From assembly GCF_005502745.1 (NCBI RefSeq), contig NZ_SCNL01000002.1, forward strand, positions 372,001 to 436,000: a stretch of 64,000 nt of DNA. The letters run 5' to 3'. The notes below the pieces were generated by a model, which searched no databases, had not been told where the DNA came from, and worked only from the letters and a program-made list of their open reading frames with translations. Positions 24,608-35,551 of the stretch are shown here, one piece after another. The position numbers and the translations under genes were made by a program. Numbering within the stretch: the first letter of the stretch is position 1; the number at the start of each line of letters is the position of its first letter. The DNA comes from Sphingomonas sp. 3P27F8 (GTDB taxonomy: Bacteria; Pseudomonadota; Alphaproteobacteria; Sphingomonadales; Sphingomonadaceae).

Positions 24608-26005
24608 TCACGCCGGCTGACGCGTCCGCCAGCTCTCCGCGTAACTGTCACGTGCGACCTCCGAATAGGGCGTCGGCGCGACTACGGCCTTGATCTCGAT
24701 CTGGACGTGCTTCTCGACCGTCGGCTTGTTCGTACCGCCGTCAGGCTCGCCCCACAGCAACGTCACTTCGGTGCCGGGCTCCGCCACGTCCGCATCCACC
24801 ATTGCCAGCGTCAGCATCCGGCCTTCGTTCGCGCTGTAGCCGACCCATGTCGAGATCCCGACCGGCTTGCCGTCCTTCAGCACCTGGTCGTACGGGTGCA
24901 TCGCGTACACCGCGCTCGGAAATTCGAAGTATTTTGCGCGCTCGCCCTTGGTGAACTGCGAACTGATGACGCGAACGACGTCCTCGTTGTCTAGCGCCAG
25001 CGTCACCTTCTTGCGGTGCGGCTGCCCCGCCATGCGCTCCAGCGCCTCGCGGCCGATAAAGTCGTGGTCGAACTTCACGAACGGGCCGTAGCCCAGATCC
25101 CATGGCGTGAGGTAATAGCCGTCGATGCTGTCGGGGACGTAGCTGCCGCCGATCGACGCCTTGCCTTCATAGCTGTTGGCGCTCTGCCACTCACGGTATG
25201 CCTTCGAGCCCTCGCCGGAATAGGTCGCGGGCAGCGGCGACGGGATCCAGCCCGATTCCAGCGTGTTCGACGAATAGGTCCGCCCGCCGACCAGCGTCAG
25301 CCCGAAGTCCTTGCCCGCGGCGATCAGCGACTGGCGCACATCCTCGCCCTCCGCCCACGGGCCGAACAGCTCATAGCCCGGTTGGCCCGCCATCCCGTGA
25401 CGCAGTGCACGCACCTGCCTGCCGCCGATATCCAGCGTCGTCATGTGGAAGAACTTCAGATCGGGCGGCGTCCGGCCCATTGCGCGCTCCAGCACCTTCA
25501 TGGCGTTCGGGCCCTGCAGCTGGAAGCGGTAGTGGCGGCGGTTCTCCGGGTCCGGGCGCACGGCCGTCCGCTCGTCGCGCGACACGGTGACGTTCCAGTC
25601 GCCGGTCGCGGCGTGATATTCGACCCATTCAATCGCCGGCGCGCGGCCGACGAGGTTGAAACTGTTCTCGGCCAGGTAGAACAGGATGACGTCGCCGATC
25701 ACATACCCCTCGGGCGTCACCGGCACGAACTGCTTCGCGCGATCGGGTACGAAGCCCTTGAAGCTGTTGATGCCGAGATGGTTGAGCATCGCGAAGGCAT
25801 CCGGGCCTTCGACGCCGAGATCGACCATGTGGTACGACTGGTTGAACAGCACGGCCGTTTCCTGCCACGCCTTCTGCTCGGACCGCCAGTTCGAATATTC
25901 GGCCGGCACGCCGGGATAGGCATTCGGCCCAACCTGCTGGTTGCGCAGGAAGGCCACGGTATCACCGCTCTGGTCGAGCAGTTGCTGCAACGTCTGGTCG
26001 GTCAT
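24608..26005 (-). CDS. ligM: Vanillate/3-O-methylgallate O-demethylase (LigM-type)
   Basis: A 465-residue enzyme with the GcvT (aminomethyltransferase) fold, nearly the same length as SYK-6 LigM (471). Shared segments include FNQSYHMVDLGVEG, RALRHGMAGQPGYELFGPW, YSSNTLESGWIPSPLPA and GYGPFVKFDHDFIGREALE. LigM moves the methoxy methyl of vanillate to tetrahydrofolate, giving protocatechuate and 5-methyl-THF in the cytosol. metF and purU, which process that methyl, start divergently 0.8 kb away. ATG at 26005 follows AAGGAGAGG. An alpha/beta hydrolase gene lies 14 bases upstream in the same operon. Confidence 0.93.
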   Translation of the reverse strand: MTDQTLQQLLDQSGDTVAFLRNQQVGPNAYPGVPAEYSNWRSEQKAWQETAVLFNQSYHMVDLGVEGPDAFAMLNHLGINSFKGFVPDRAKQFVPVTPEGYVIGDVILFYLAENSFNLVGRAPAIEWVEYHAATGDWNVTVSRDERTAVRPDPENRRHYRFQLQGPNAMKVLERAMGRTPPDLKFFHMTTLDIGGRQVRALRHGMAGQPGYELFGPWAEGEDVRQSLIAAGKDFGLTLVGGRTYSSNTLESGWIPSPLPATYSGEGSKAYREWQSANSYEGKASIGGSYVPDSIDGYYLTPWDLGYGPFVKFDHDFIGREALERMAGQPHRKKVTLALDNEDVVRVISSQFTKGERAKYFEFPSAVYAMHPYDQVLKDGKPVGISTWVGYSANEGRMLTLAMVDADVAEPGTEVTLLWGEPDGGTNKPTVEKHVQIEIKAVVAPTPYSEVARDSYAESWRTRQPA

Positions 26006-26019
26006 GAAGCCTCTCCTTC

Positions 26020-26763
26020 TCAAGCTTGGGATCGAATGGGGGTGGTGGCGGTAATCCAGTCGCGCAGGATCGCCGACAGCGCCTCCGGCGCTTCGGCGGG
26101 AAGCATGTGGCCGGCGCCCGGCACGATCGCGAGTCGCGCGCCGGGTATGGCGGCGGCGATCGCACGATGCTGGTCAGGCGGGCTCCAGAGATCGGCGTCG
26201 CCGCACGCGACCAGCACGGGGCAGGTGATGCCAGGCAGCAGCGTCTTGACCTCCGGCCGCGCCAGCAGCGCGCGCACCTGCCCACGATATCGATCCAGCC
26301 CGGCGCCAACGCACATCGCGCGCAGCCGCCCCATCAGATCGGTGTCGTTCCGCGCGCCGGCCGCCACCATCGGCGGCAGCCAGCTGTCGACGAGCGCGGC
26401 CATGCCCGACGTGTGGCCGAGGTCGCCCAGCGCATATCGCTTGTACGCCTCGCCGGGCTGCACGGGGTGGACGCCGGTACTGACCAGAGCCAGCCGCGTG
26501 ACGCGGTCCGGCACGCGGCGGTAAACCTCCAGCGCGACACGGGCGCCCATCGAATGACCGAACAGTCCGAACGTGGCGGGAGCATCCGCGAGGACATGAT
26601 CGGCCATCGCGCCGATCGCGTCGCACGCGCCATAGTCAGGCACCGCGACCAGCGCAGGCACGCGATCGGCGAGATCGGCGAACATCGAGAAATCGCACAT
26701 GAGGCCGGGCAGCACCAGGATCGGGCCGCCGTCGCTCTCCACGATAGATTCATTCGCACTCAT
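26020..26763 (-). CDS. Alpha/beta-hydrolase
   Basis: A 247-residue alpha/beta-fold hydrolase. Nucleophile elbow is GHSMG, preceded by LFGH; the acid is in CGDADLWSPP and the histidine in GAGHMLP, so the triad looks complete. It is the first gene of the ligM operon. A role in releasing methoxylated aromatic acids from esters, for instance chlorogenate- or vanillate-type esters, would fit the location but is speculation. Start is the ATG at 26763; its Shine-Dalgarno sequence is weak. The divergent promoter with metF lies in the 79 bases upstream. Confidence 0.82.
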   Translation of the reverse strand: MSANESIVESDGGPILVLPGLMCDFSMFADLADRVPALVAVPDYGACDAIGAMADHVLADAPATFGLFGHSMGARVALEVYRRVPDRVTRLALVSTGVHPVQPGEAYKRYALGDLGHTSGMAALVDSWLPPMVAAGARNDTDLMGRLRAMCVGAGLDRYRGQVRALLARPEVKTLLPGITCPVLVACGDADLWSPPDQHRAIAAAIPGARLAIVPGAGHMLPAEAPEALSAILRDWITATTPIRSQA

Positions 26764-26842
26764 GAAGCTTTCACCTATACGGAATTCAAACCAACTGCTA
26801 GAGCAAATGCACTTCCAGGGCGTCGCACGAGGAGAGGTTTGC

Positions 26843-27718
26843 GTGAACGCATCGGCCATCCATCCCGCATGGCAGCGCGCGCCGCTGCACTTTACGGAGG
26901 GCTATTCGCTGGAAATCACAGCGAAAGACGTGCCCGCGCTGATCGATGCGGCGCCGAACATCGCCGCCGACACGCCCGTCGCGATCACCTTTCTTCCCGG
27001 AGAGACGATGGACGCCCGCATCGCGGCGGCGGTCGCGGTGCGCGATCTGGGTTTCGAGCCGATGCCGCACCTGTCCGCCCGGCGGATCGAGTCGCCCAAC
27101 GAGCTGGCGGCGATCGTGCAGCGGACGACGGCGGAGGCGGGCGCGCGCCGCTTCTTCCTGGTCGCGGGCGACCCGCCGGTGCCGGCAGGTCCGTTCCCGG
27201 ACACCATGTCGCTGCTCGAAACCGGCCTGTTCGAAACGAACGGCATCCGCGCGATCGGCGTTGCCGGCCATCCTGAAAGCCACCCCGCGATGGACGCGCG
27301 GGCGCGGTGGTCGTGGCTGCACCGCAAGTGCGACGCGATCGGGGAACGCGGCATGGCGCCGCTGATCGTGACGCAGTTCGGCTTCGATGCGCAGCCGTTC
27401 CTCGATTGGCTGGTCGAGTTGCGCGCGCAGGGCATCGACGCACCGGTCCGCATCGGCGTGCCCGGGCCGGCGGGGATCAAGACGCTGCTGCGCTTCGCCG
27501 CCCATTGCGGCGTCGGGGCGACGGCGTCGGTGATGACGAAATACGGTGTGTCAGTGACGAAACTTCTGGGAACGGCCGGGCCAGACAAGCTGGTCGACGC
27601 GCTGGAGGCTGGGCTGACGCCAGCGCACGGCCCGGTTCGGCTGCATTTCTATCCGTTCGGCGGCCTGGCGCGCACGGTCGAGTGGATCGACGCCCGCAGC
27701 GCCGCCGCGCGCCGATAA
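26843..27718 (+). CDS. metF: Methylenetetrahydrofolate reductase (MetF family)
   Basis: A 291-residue TIM-barrel flavoprotein of the MetF family, recognised by the FLPGE, PMPHLSARRI, FFLVAGDPP and GVAGHPESHP segments. In the O-demethylation pathway MetF runs toward oxidation, turning the 5-methyl-THF from LigM into 5,10-methylene-THF. A GTG start at 26843 has GGAGAGG seven bases before it and begins directly at the first conserved region. It is followed at 18 bases by purU, forming a C1-disposal operon divergent from ligM. Confidence 0.87.
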   Translation: MNASAIHPAWQRAPLHFTEGYSLEITAKDVPALIDAAPNIAADTPVAITFLPGETMDARIAAAVAVRDLGFEPMPHLSARRIESPNELAAIVQRTTAEAGARRFFLVAGDPPVPAGPFPDTMSLLETGLFETNGIRAIGVAGHPESHPAMDARARWSWLHRKCDAIGERGMAPLIVTQFGFDAQPFLDWLVELRAQGIDAPVRIGVPGPAGIKTLLRFAAHCGVGATASVMTKYGVSVTKLLGTAGPDKLVDALEAGLTPAHGPVRLHFYPFGGLARTVEWIDARSAAARR

Positions 27719-27736
27719 CGGCATCAAGGGAGAGCC

Positions 27737-28588
27737 ATGGAGAACAGCTACGTATTACGCCTGTCGTGCGACGACCGGGCCGGCCTGGTCGCGCAGGTCG
27801 CACAGTTCATCGCGACACGCGGTGGCAACATCACCGAGGCGCAGCAGTTCGACGACAGCGGCACCGGCCGCTTCTTCATGCGCGTCGTGTTCCGCATGGC
27901 CGATGGCGATGCCGCGGCCATCGCCGCCGCCTTCGCCCCCGTCGCCACGGCAATGGGCGCGATCTGGTCGGTGCGCGCCACCGGTACGCGCCAGCGCGTG
28001 CTGCTGATGGTGTCGAAGTTCGATCACTGCCTCGGCGACCTGCTCTACCGCCGCCGCATCGGCGAACTGCCGATGCATGTCGTCGGCATCGTGTCCAACC
28101 ACCCCCTGTCCGCGCTGAACACGACGATGGTGGGCGACATCCCCTATCACCATTTGCCCGTCACGAAGGAGACGAAGCCGCAGCAGGAGGCCGCGATCAA
28201 GCGGATCGTCACGGAGACGGGCGCCGATCTCGTCGTGCTGGCGCGCTATATGCAGATCCTGTCGGACGACCTCGCCGCCTTCCTGTCGGGCCGCTGCATC
28301 AACATCCATCACAGTTTCCTGCCCGGATTCAAGGGCGCGAAGCCCTATCACCAGGCGCACGACCGCGGCGTGAAGATGATCGGGGCCACGGCCCATTACG
28401 TCACCGCCGACCTCGACGAAGGCCCGATCATCGCGCAGGATGTCGAGCCGATCAGCCATGCCGACACGCCCGACGACCTGGTGCGCAAGGGCCGCGACAT
28501 CGAACGCCGCGTCCTGGCGCAGGCGGTTGCCGACCATCTTCAGGATCGTGTGCTGCTCAACGGATCGCGCACCGTCGTCTTCCGCTGA
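27737..28588 (+). CDS. purU: Formyltetrahydrofolate deformylase
   Basis: A 283-residue PurU: N-terminal ACT domain (residues 1-80, [20 protein letters not shown]) and formyltransferase domain with [20 protein letters not shown] and [10 protein letters not shown], containing the catalytic Asn, His and Asp. It hydrolyses 10-formyl-THF to THF plus formate, regenerating the THF that LigM needs. ATG at 27737 follows AGGGAGAG. It is co-transcribed with metF. FolD, needed to connect methylene- with formyl-THF, is not in the window. Confidence 0.93.
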   Translation: MENSYVLRLSCDDRAGLVAQVAQFIATRGGNITEAQQFDDSGTGRFFMRVVFRMADGDAAAIAAAFAPVATAMGAIWSVRATGTRQRVLLMVSKFDHCLGDLLYRRRIGELPMHVVGIVSNHPLSALNTTMVGDIPYHHLPVTKETKPQQEAAIKRIVTETGADLVVLARYMQILSDDLAAFLSGRCINIHHSFLPGFKGAKPYHQAHDRGVKMIGATAHYVTADLDEGPIIAQDVEPISHADTPDDLVRKGRDIERRVLAQAVADHLQDRVLLNGSRTVVFR

Positions 28589-28757
28589 CGGTCCCGGTCG
28601 ACGGGGTCGCGATGGCTGCGGCCGTGTCGCGACAGACGGCGGCGGGCGTTGCGACGCCGACCGCCGCCGGTCGCACGCCGGGGCCGGCCGTCACGCCCGC
28701 GCGGCGACGCCGGTGCCGGGCGGCGGCGGACCGATGGCGATCGCCTGACGCGCCGAA

Positions 28758-29930
28758 CTACAGCGGCAGCCCCACATAGTTTTCTGCGATTGCGGTCTGC
28801 GCCGCGCGGCTGCCGGCGATATAGTCGAGTTCGGCCAGCTGCATCTGCCGATCGAACCGTGTCTGGTCTGGAAAGCGGTGCATCAGCGTCGTCAACTGCC
28901 ACGAAAAGCGCTCGACCTTCCACACGCGTTCCAGCGCGCGGCGCGAATAGTCGCCGACACCGTCGTTGTCGCCGCGCTTGAAATAGCGCACCAGCGCCTC
29001 GGCACACACCGACACGTCCGCCGCCGCCAGGTTCAGCCCCTTGGCGCCCGTCGGCGGCACGATGTGCGCAGCGTCGCCGGCCAGCATGAGCGATTTGTGG
29101 CGCATCGGCTCCGAAACGAACGAACGCAGCGGCGCGATCGATTTCTCCAGCGCCGGCCCGCGGACCAGTCCCGCCGCCGCCTGCGGCCCGAGCCGGACCG
29201 CGAGTTCGTCCCACAAGCGATCGTCCGGCCATTCGGATAGCGGCTCGTCGGCCGGCACCTGGATATAATAGCGGCTGCGCGTCGGCGATCGCATCGACGC
29301 CAGCGCGAAGCCGCGATCGTGATTGGCATAGATCAGATCGTCGCTGCACGGCGGCACGTCGGCCAGGATGCCGAGCCAGCCGAACGGATAGACCTTCTCG
29401 TAAATCCGCTGCGCCGCCTGCGGGATGGCCCGCCGTGACGGCCCGTGAAATCCGTCGCAGCCGACGATGAAGCGCGCGTCGATCCGCCGCGGCGCACCAT
29501 CCACCCGGTACGTCAGATAAGGCGTATCGCTTTCGATATGGTGGAGCGCGACTTCCTCGGCCTCGTAATCGATCGCCACGCCCCGGGATCCGGCCGCCTC
29601 CATCAGGTCGCGGGTGACCTCGGTCTGGCCATATACCGTGACGTGATGGCCGACCGTCTCCGTCAGCGGGATGCGGATCAGCCGCTCGCCATCGGCCAGG
29701 GCCACGCTGTCATGCGGAATACCTTCCGCCTTCAGCCGCGTATCGAGTCCGAGCCGCGCCATCAGATCGGTCGTCGTCCGCTCAAGCACGCCGGCACGGA
29801 TACGCTCCACCACACGCGCCGCACTCGCGCGCTCCACCAGCTGGACGCGCACGCCCTCCATCGCCAGCAGATGGCCGAGCATCAGCCCCGCCGGCCCTGC
29901 CCCGACGATCGCGACATCAACGCGCATCAT
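28758..29930 (-). CDS. pobA: 4-hydroxybenzoate 3-monooxygenase
   Basis: A 390-residue class A flavin monooxygenase. FAD motifs are GAGPAGLMLG at the N-terminus, the DG motif CDGFHGPSR and the second FAD motif GDAAHIVPPTGAKGLN. The length and the ERIRAGVLE, SRYYIQVP and KVYPFGWLGIL segments match PobA. It converts 4-hydroxybenzoate, which comes from p-coumarate through FerA/FerB/LigV, to protocatechuate with NAD(P)H and oxygen. Its start overlaps the ligC stop by four bases (29927-29930), so it is the last gene of the lig operon. Confidence 0.93.
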   Translation of the reverse strand: MMRVDVAIVGAGPAGLMLGHLLAMEGVRVQLVERASAARVVERIRAGVLERTTTDLMARLGLDTRLKAEGIPHDSVALADGERLIRIPLTETVGHHVTVYGQTEVTRDLMEAAGSRGVAIDYEAEEVALHHIESDTPYLTYRVDGAPRRIDARFIVGCDGFHGPSRRAIPQAAQRIYEKVYPFGWLGILADVPPCSDDLIYANHDRGFALASMRSPTRSRYYIQVPADEPLSEWPDDRLWDELAVRLGPQAAAGLVRGPALEKSIAPLRSFVSEPMRHKSLMLAGDAAHIVPPTGAKGLNLAAADVSVCAEALVRYFKRGDNDGVGDYSRRALERVWKVERFSWQLTTLMHRFPDQTRFDRQMQLAELDYIAGSRAAQTAIAENYVGLPL

Positions 29931-30874
29931 GCCGAAAGCTGCCGGTCCAGCGCGTCGAGCACGCGGTAGCACGGCAGGACCTGTGCGACAGAGCTGTTGG
30001 GTTCGCGCCCTTCGCGGATCGAGGCGATGAACTCGCGGTCCTGCAACTCGATGCCGTTCGACGACACGGCGACGCCGGACAAGTTAACCGGTTCCTCCCT
30101 GCCGGTGACGAGATCGTCGTAGCGGGCGATCCATGTGCCGGTATCGCAGATGTACCGGAAGAAGGTGCCGAGCGGCCCGTCGTTGTTGAATGACAGGCTC
30201 AGCGTGCAGATCGCGCCGCTCTCCGCCTTGAGCTGGATCGACATGTCCATCGCGATGCCGAGCTCGGGGTGGATCGGCCCCTGGACCGCATTGGCCTGCA
30301 CGATCGGTCCGGCCTGATAGGCGAACAGATCGACCGTGTGCGCGGCGTGGTGCCACAGCAGGTGATCGGTCCACGACCGTGCCTCGCCCTTCGCGTTCAT
30401 GTTCTTGCGGCGAAAGAAGAAGGTCTGCACGTCCATCTGCTGGATGCTCGCCTCGCCACTTTCGAACTTGCGATGAAGGTACTGGTGGCTGGGGTTGAAC
30501 CGCCGCGTGTGGCCGACCATCGCGACCAGCCCGGTTTCCTGCTGCTTGGCGAGCACCGCCTCCGCATCGGCCAGGCTGTCCGCCAGCGGGATCTCGATCT
30601 GCACATGCTTGCCCGCCTCCAGGCACCGGATCGCCTGCGCCGCATGCATCTGCGTCGGTGTGCACAGGATCACGGCATCGACGTCGTCGCGTGCCAGCGT
30701 CTCGGCGAGGTCGGTGCAGGCATGGCCGATGCCGTATTTCGCGGCGATCGCCTGCGTCGGCTCCAGGCGTCGACCGACAAGGCTCGTCACCTCGACGCCG
30801 TCGATGTTCTTCAGGCCATCAAGGTGCTTCTCGCCGAAGGCACCGGCGCCGGCGAGGGCAATGCGGATCGTCAT
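29927..30874 (-). CDS. ligC: 4-carboxy-2-hydroxymuconate-6-semialdehyde dehydrogenase
   Basis: A 315-residue Gfo/Idh/MocA-type dehydrogenase, the same length as SYK-6 LigC. The Rossmann motif is GAGAFGEKH, and the central segment LLWHHAAHTVDLFAYQ is typical of LigC/PmdC. It oxidises the hemiacetal form of the ring-cleavage product to 2-pyrone-4,6-dicarboxylate with NADP. It lies between ligB (107-base gap with hairpins) and pobA (four-base overlap). Confidence 0.93.
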   Translation of the reverse strand: MTIRIALAGAGAFGEKHLDGLKNIDGVEVTSLVGRRLEPTQAIAAKYGIGHACTDLAETLARDDVDAVILCTPTQMHAAQAIRCLEAGKHVQIEIPLADSLADAEAVLAKQQETGLVAMVGHTRRFNPSHQYLHRKFESGEASIQQMDVQTFFFRRKNMNAKGEARSWTDHLLWHHAAHTVDLFAYQAGPIVQANAVQGPIHPELGIAMDMSIQLKAESGAICTLSLSFNNDGPLGTFFRYICDTGTWIARYDDLVTGREEPVNLSGVAVSSNGIELQDREFIASIREGREPNSSVAQVLPCYRVLDALDRQLSA

Positions 30875-30886
30875 AAATTATCTCCG

Positions 30887-30977
30887 CCCTCCCCGAAAAG
30901 GGAGGGGCTGTTTGGGTGGGCGGCTATCGGGTCGGGCAGTACGAACACCCCCCTTCCCTCGTTCAGGGAGAGGAAGG
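30887..30977 (-). terminator. Intercistronic hairpins between ligB and ligC
   Basis: Two inverted repeats fill the 107-base gap: CCCTCCC/GGGAGGG (30887-30906, 6-base loop) and CCTTCC-CTC / GAG-A-GGAAGG (30952-30977). They may act as a partial terminator or as RNA stabilisers that adjust ligAB against ligC-pobA expression. Confidence 0.45.
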
Positions 30978-30981
30978 CTGC

Positions 30982-32349
<1,368 letters not shown>

Positions 32350-32353
<4 letters not shown>

Positions 32354-33375
32354 AGCCCCCTCTCCTTCAGTTTCGCATCCAGCCGCGGGAAAACCCGCCG
32401 CGCATTGCCCTCGTAGATCGCATGGCGCTGATCCGCGGTGATCGGCAGCGCATCGACATAGCGCTTGGTATCGTCGAAATAGCATCCGGTCTGTGGATCG
32501 ATGCCGCGCACGGCACCCACCATCTCGCTGCCGAACAGGATGTTCTTGGTATCGATGACGTCGGCAAGCAGGTCGATGCCCGGCTGATGATAGACGCAGG
32601 TGTCGAAGAACACATTGTTCATGACATGCCCGTCAAGCGCCGGCTTCTTCAGCATGTCGGCAAGACCGCGATAGCGCCCCCAGTGATAGGGGACCGACCC
32701 GCCGCCGTGCGGAATGATGAAGCGCAGGCCCGGGAAATCGGCAAACAGATCACCCTCGATCAGCTGCATGAACGCGATCGTGTCCGCCGCGATGTAATAG
32801 GCGCCGGTCGCGTGCATCGCCGGGTTGCAGCTGCCCGAGACGTGGATCATCGCCGGCACGTCCAGCTCGACCATCGCCTCGTAGAAGGGATACCAGTACC
32901 GGTCGGTCAGCGGCGGATGCTCGAACCTGCCGCCGCCCGGATCGGGGTTCAGGTTGCAGCCGATGAAGCCCAATTCCTCGACGCATCGCCGCAGTTCCGT
33001 TATCGACCCGGCCATGTCGGCCCTCGGCGACTGCGGCAACATGCACACGCCGGCGAAGGTTTCGGGATACAGGCCGACGCAGCGCGCGATCAGGTTGTTG
33101 TTGGCCCTCGCCCACGCGATCGCCACCCCCTCGTCTCCGACATGCGGCGCCATGGCCGAGGCGCGGGGCGAGAAGATCGTCATGTCGGCGCCGCGTTCGC
33201 GCAACAGGCGCAGCTGGTTCGCCTCCAGCGTCTCGCGGATCTCGTCCTCGCCGATCGACGGATAGGCGGGCGCGGTGCCGCCCGCCTTGAACGCCGCCTT
33301 CTGTGCTTCGCGCCACTCGTTGTGCGCGGCCGGCGCGGTCGTGTAATGGCCGTGGCAATCGATGACGAGCGTCAT
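32350..33375 (-). CDS. ligJ: 4-oxalomesaconate hydratase
   Basis: A 341-residue amidohydrolase-fold protein matching SYK-6 LigJ in length. The metal-binding HxH is in IDCHGHYTTAP at the N-terminus; IHVSGSCNPAMHATGAYY and IIPHGGGSVPYHWGRYRG carry further conserved His residues. LigJ hydrates the oxalomesaconate isomer to 4-carboxy-4-hydroxy-2-oxoadipate in the cytosol. It overlaps the upstream DUF1932 gene by four bases and ligA by four bases, so the operon is tightly coupled. Confidence 0.93.
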
Positions 33376-34208
33376 GCAGTCAGCACCTTCAGCTTCGCGG
33401 TCAATCCATGCGGCGCGGCCAGGCGCCGATCGCCGATCGCCCGCTGGCGCGCGGCGGTCGCGCGGCTCATCGATGCGTCCGTGCCGAGCGCGTCGAGTGT
33501 CCGCGTGACTTCCTCCATCTCGGCCGCGCGGCGGGTGCCGTGCGCCATCATGCGCTCCAGGTTGTAATCGAACCGCTCGGGCCAGCCGGCACCCGGCCAG
33601 CTGGCCTCGAGCGACGCGATCAACGCGTCCAGCACCCCGGCGGCATCGGCCGCCAGCGCGCATTCGGCGGAGAGCGCCTCGATACCCTTCACCATTACCG
33701 AACGGATCATCTTGATCGCCGACGCCGACCCGACCGGGCCATCGACGAGCGCCACGGTCGAAAAGCCGAGCGCGCGCAGCATCGCCGCGCCGTCCGCAGC
33801 GTCAGGCCCGCCGAGCAGCAGCGGCACCGCGCAGCGCTTCGGAATGACCGGCGCCATCACCGCGACATCGACGTAGCGACCGGCCCGACGCTCGATGGCG
33901 GCGGCGGCGGCCCGCTTGGTGTCGGGCGCCACGCTGTTCATGTCGAACCAGAAGGCCCCCGGCTCCAGCCCGTCCGCAGCCTCGGCGGCGGCCAACGCCT
34001 GATCCGCGGTGACGAGCGACAGCACGGCGCCGGCCCCGGCGAGCGCCTCGGCCGGGGTTTCGCAGGCGGCGACGCCATCGACCGCCATCGCATCGCGCAT
34101 GCCGGCATCGTCGAGGCGCAGGTCATAGGCCGACAGCGCCGCATTCAGGCCGGGCACGAACGCGCGCGCCGCTTCGCCGAAACCGATAAGGGCCAGTCGC
34201 CTCTCCAT
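33372..34208 (-). CDS. NAD(P)-dependent dehydrogenase with DUF1932 domain
   Basis: A 278-residue protein of the 6-phosphogluconate dehydrogenase/3-hydroxyisobutyrate dehydrogenase type. It begins with a Rossmann-like LALIGFGEAARAF and has WFDMNSVAPDTKR, GPVGSASAIKMIRSVMVKGIEAL, where the lysine in KMIRS is the expected catalytic residue, and a C-terminal DUF1932 domain. It is the first gene of the ligJAB operon, with a four-base overlap, so a link to protocatechuate degradation is likely. No step of the known 4,5-cleavage route needs it, and its substrate is unknown. Confidence 0.8.
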   Translation of the reverse strand: MERRLALIGFGEAARAFVPGLNAALSAYDLRLDDAGMRDAMAVDGVAACETPAEALAGAGAVLSLVTADQALAAAEAADGLEPGAFWFDMNSVAPDTKRAAAAAIERRAGRYVDVAVMAPVIPKRCAVPLLLGGPDAADGAAMLRALGFSTVALVDGPVGSASAIKMIRSVMVKGIEALSAECALAADAAGVLDALIASLEASWPGAGWPERFDYNLERMMAHGTRRAAEMEEVTRTLDALGTDASMSRATAARQRAIGDRRLAAPHGLTAKLKVLTA

Positions 34209-34279
34209 ACCGGCGTCATCGTCCGACCGGGCCGGGCGACGCCAATCGGAAGCGGCGACCAGCCATCACTTTTCTGGAA

Positions 34280-35455
34280 TTATGCCGATCCCAGCAGCTC
34301 CAGGAACCGGGATTGCAGCGCGGTCGGACGCCACGGGTCACGCGTGGTAATGCCGATCGTGCGCACCATGTCCGCGCGCGGACGTCCGATCACCGTCAGC
34401 AGCCCCGCCTGGATCTCCAGGGCGACCTGATCCGGTGACAGCAGCGTCAGGCAGTCGCTGTGCAACAATATGCCGCGGATGGTCATCACCGATCCGCATT
34501 CGATCGGCGCCGCCGGCGCGGCCTCGGGAAACAACGCCTGCCACTGCGCGCGCAGCGGCGTCTGTCGCGATCCGACGATCCACGGATAGGCCGCGAGCAT
34601 CGCGGGCGTCGGATCCGGCGCCGCGGCCAGCGGATGCTCCCGCCGCGCGATCACCGCCAGCCGATCCTCGAACAGCGCCACCTGCTTCAGCCCCGCGGGC
34701 GTATCCTCGCGCACCGCGCCGATCATCAGGTCGATGACGCCATCGCGCAGCGGCTCGACCAGTTCGCGCCACGATCCCTCGACGACCTTCACCGTCGCCC
34801 TGGGCGCGGCATCGATCAGCGCGGCGATGGCGTTGGGCAGCACGCGCGCGCGCGATAGCGGCATCGCACCGATCACCAGCGGCGTTCCGTCTCCCGCACC
34901 CGTGCCGGTTTCGGCGATGGCGGCCGCGACCTCCGCCGCGGCGAGCCGTACACCCCGCGCCAGCCGCCGCCCCTGTGCCGTCAGCGCGACGCCGCGTCCG
35001 CGCCTTTCGAGCAGCGGCACCGCCACCAGTTGCTCCAGTTCCCTTACCGCACGGTGCAGTGCCGGCTGCGACCAGCCGGTCGCGCGCGCACCTTCAACGA
35101 AGCTGCCCGCGTCGGCGAGCGTCAGGAAGGCGCGCAATTGCGTCGCCGTCATCAGCCGTTCCGGTCGGGCGAAGCCGCGACCGCCCCGTCCGCCGCCGCG
35201 CGTCGCCTGCGCCAGCTGGGCGAAGGCGGCATCGATCCGAGCGACGAACACACGCCCCTCCTCGGTCGTCGTCATCCCGTCCGGGTGCCGTTCAAACAGC
35301 GCGACACCCAGCTGGCGCTCCACCTTCGCGAGCCCCTGCGTCAGTGCCGGCTGCGACAGGCTCACCCCTTCCGCCGCCGCACTCATGCTGCCCCGCTCGG
35401 CGATCAGCGGTATCGCGCGCAGATGGCGCAGGTTGAGGTCGAACGGGTCCGTCAT
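34280..35455 (-). CDS. LysR-family regulator with two N-terminal HTH domains (LigR-like position)
   Basis: A 391-residue protein, some 90 residues longer than usual LysR regulators. Two LysR winged-helix segments stand in tandem: residues 8-66 ([37 protein letters not shown]) and 102-162 ([34 protein letters not shown]), joined by a glycine/arginine-rich linker, then one substrate-binding domain (about 190-391). It lies between the ligJABC operon downstream and divergent ligK-ligU-ligI, the position of the SYK-6 activator LigR. Inducer is probably protocatechuate or gallate, by inference. Confidence 0.85.
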   Translation of the reverse strand: MTDPFDLNLRHLRAIPLIAERGSMSAAAEGVSLSQPALTQGLAKVERQLGVALFERHPDGMTTTEEGRVFVARIDAAFAQLAQATRGGGRGGRGFARPERLMTATQLRAFLTLADAGSFVEGARATGWSQPALHRAVRELEQLVAVPLLERRGRGVALTAQGRRLARGVRLAAAEVAAAIAETGTGAGDGTPLVIGAMPLSRARVLPNAIAALIDAAPRATVKVVEGSWRELVEPLRDGVIDLMIGAVREDTPAGLKQVALFEDRLAVIARREHPLAAAPDPTPAMLAAYPWIVGSRQTPLRAQWQALFPEAAPAAPIECGSVMTIRGILLHSDCLTLLSPDQVALEIQAGLLTVIGRPRADMVRTIGITTRDPWRPTALQSRFLELLGSA

Positions 35456-35551
35456 CCATTCTCCTATAGCAAAAACTTATGGCATGTCATCTTTTCGACA
35501 TTGCCCGCGCCGGCCGCCGCCTGCCATCGCGGAGCGCGAAGGAGAGCGAAC
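35456..35551. promoter_or_regulatory. Divergent promoter between LysR gene and ligK with T-N11-A box
   Basis: A stretch reading ATAGCAAAAACTTAT (35466-35480) forms an imperfect dyad with a T-N11-A spacing (35467/35479), the LysR-type binding pattern. It lies just upstream of the LysR ribosome binding site and 70 bases from ligK. Confidence 0.5.
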
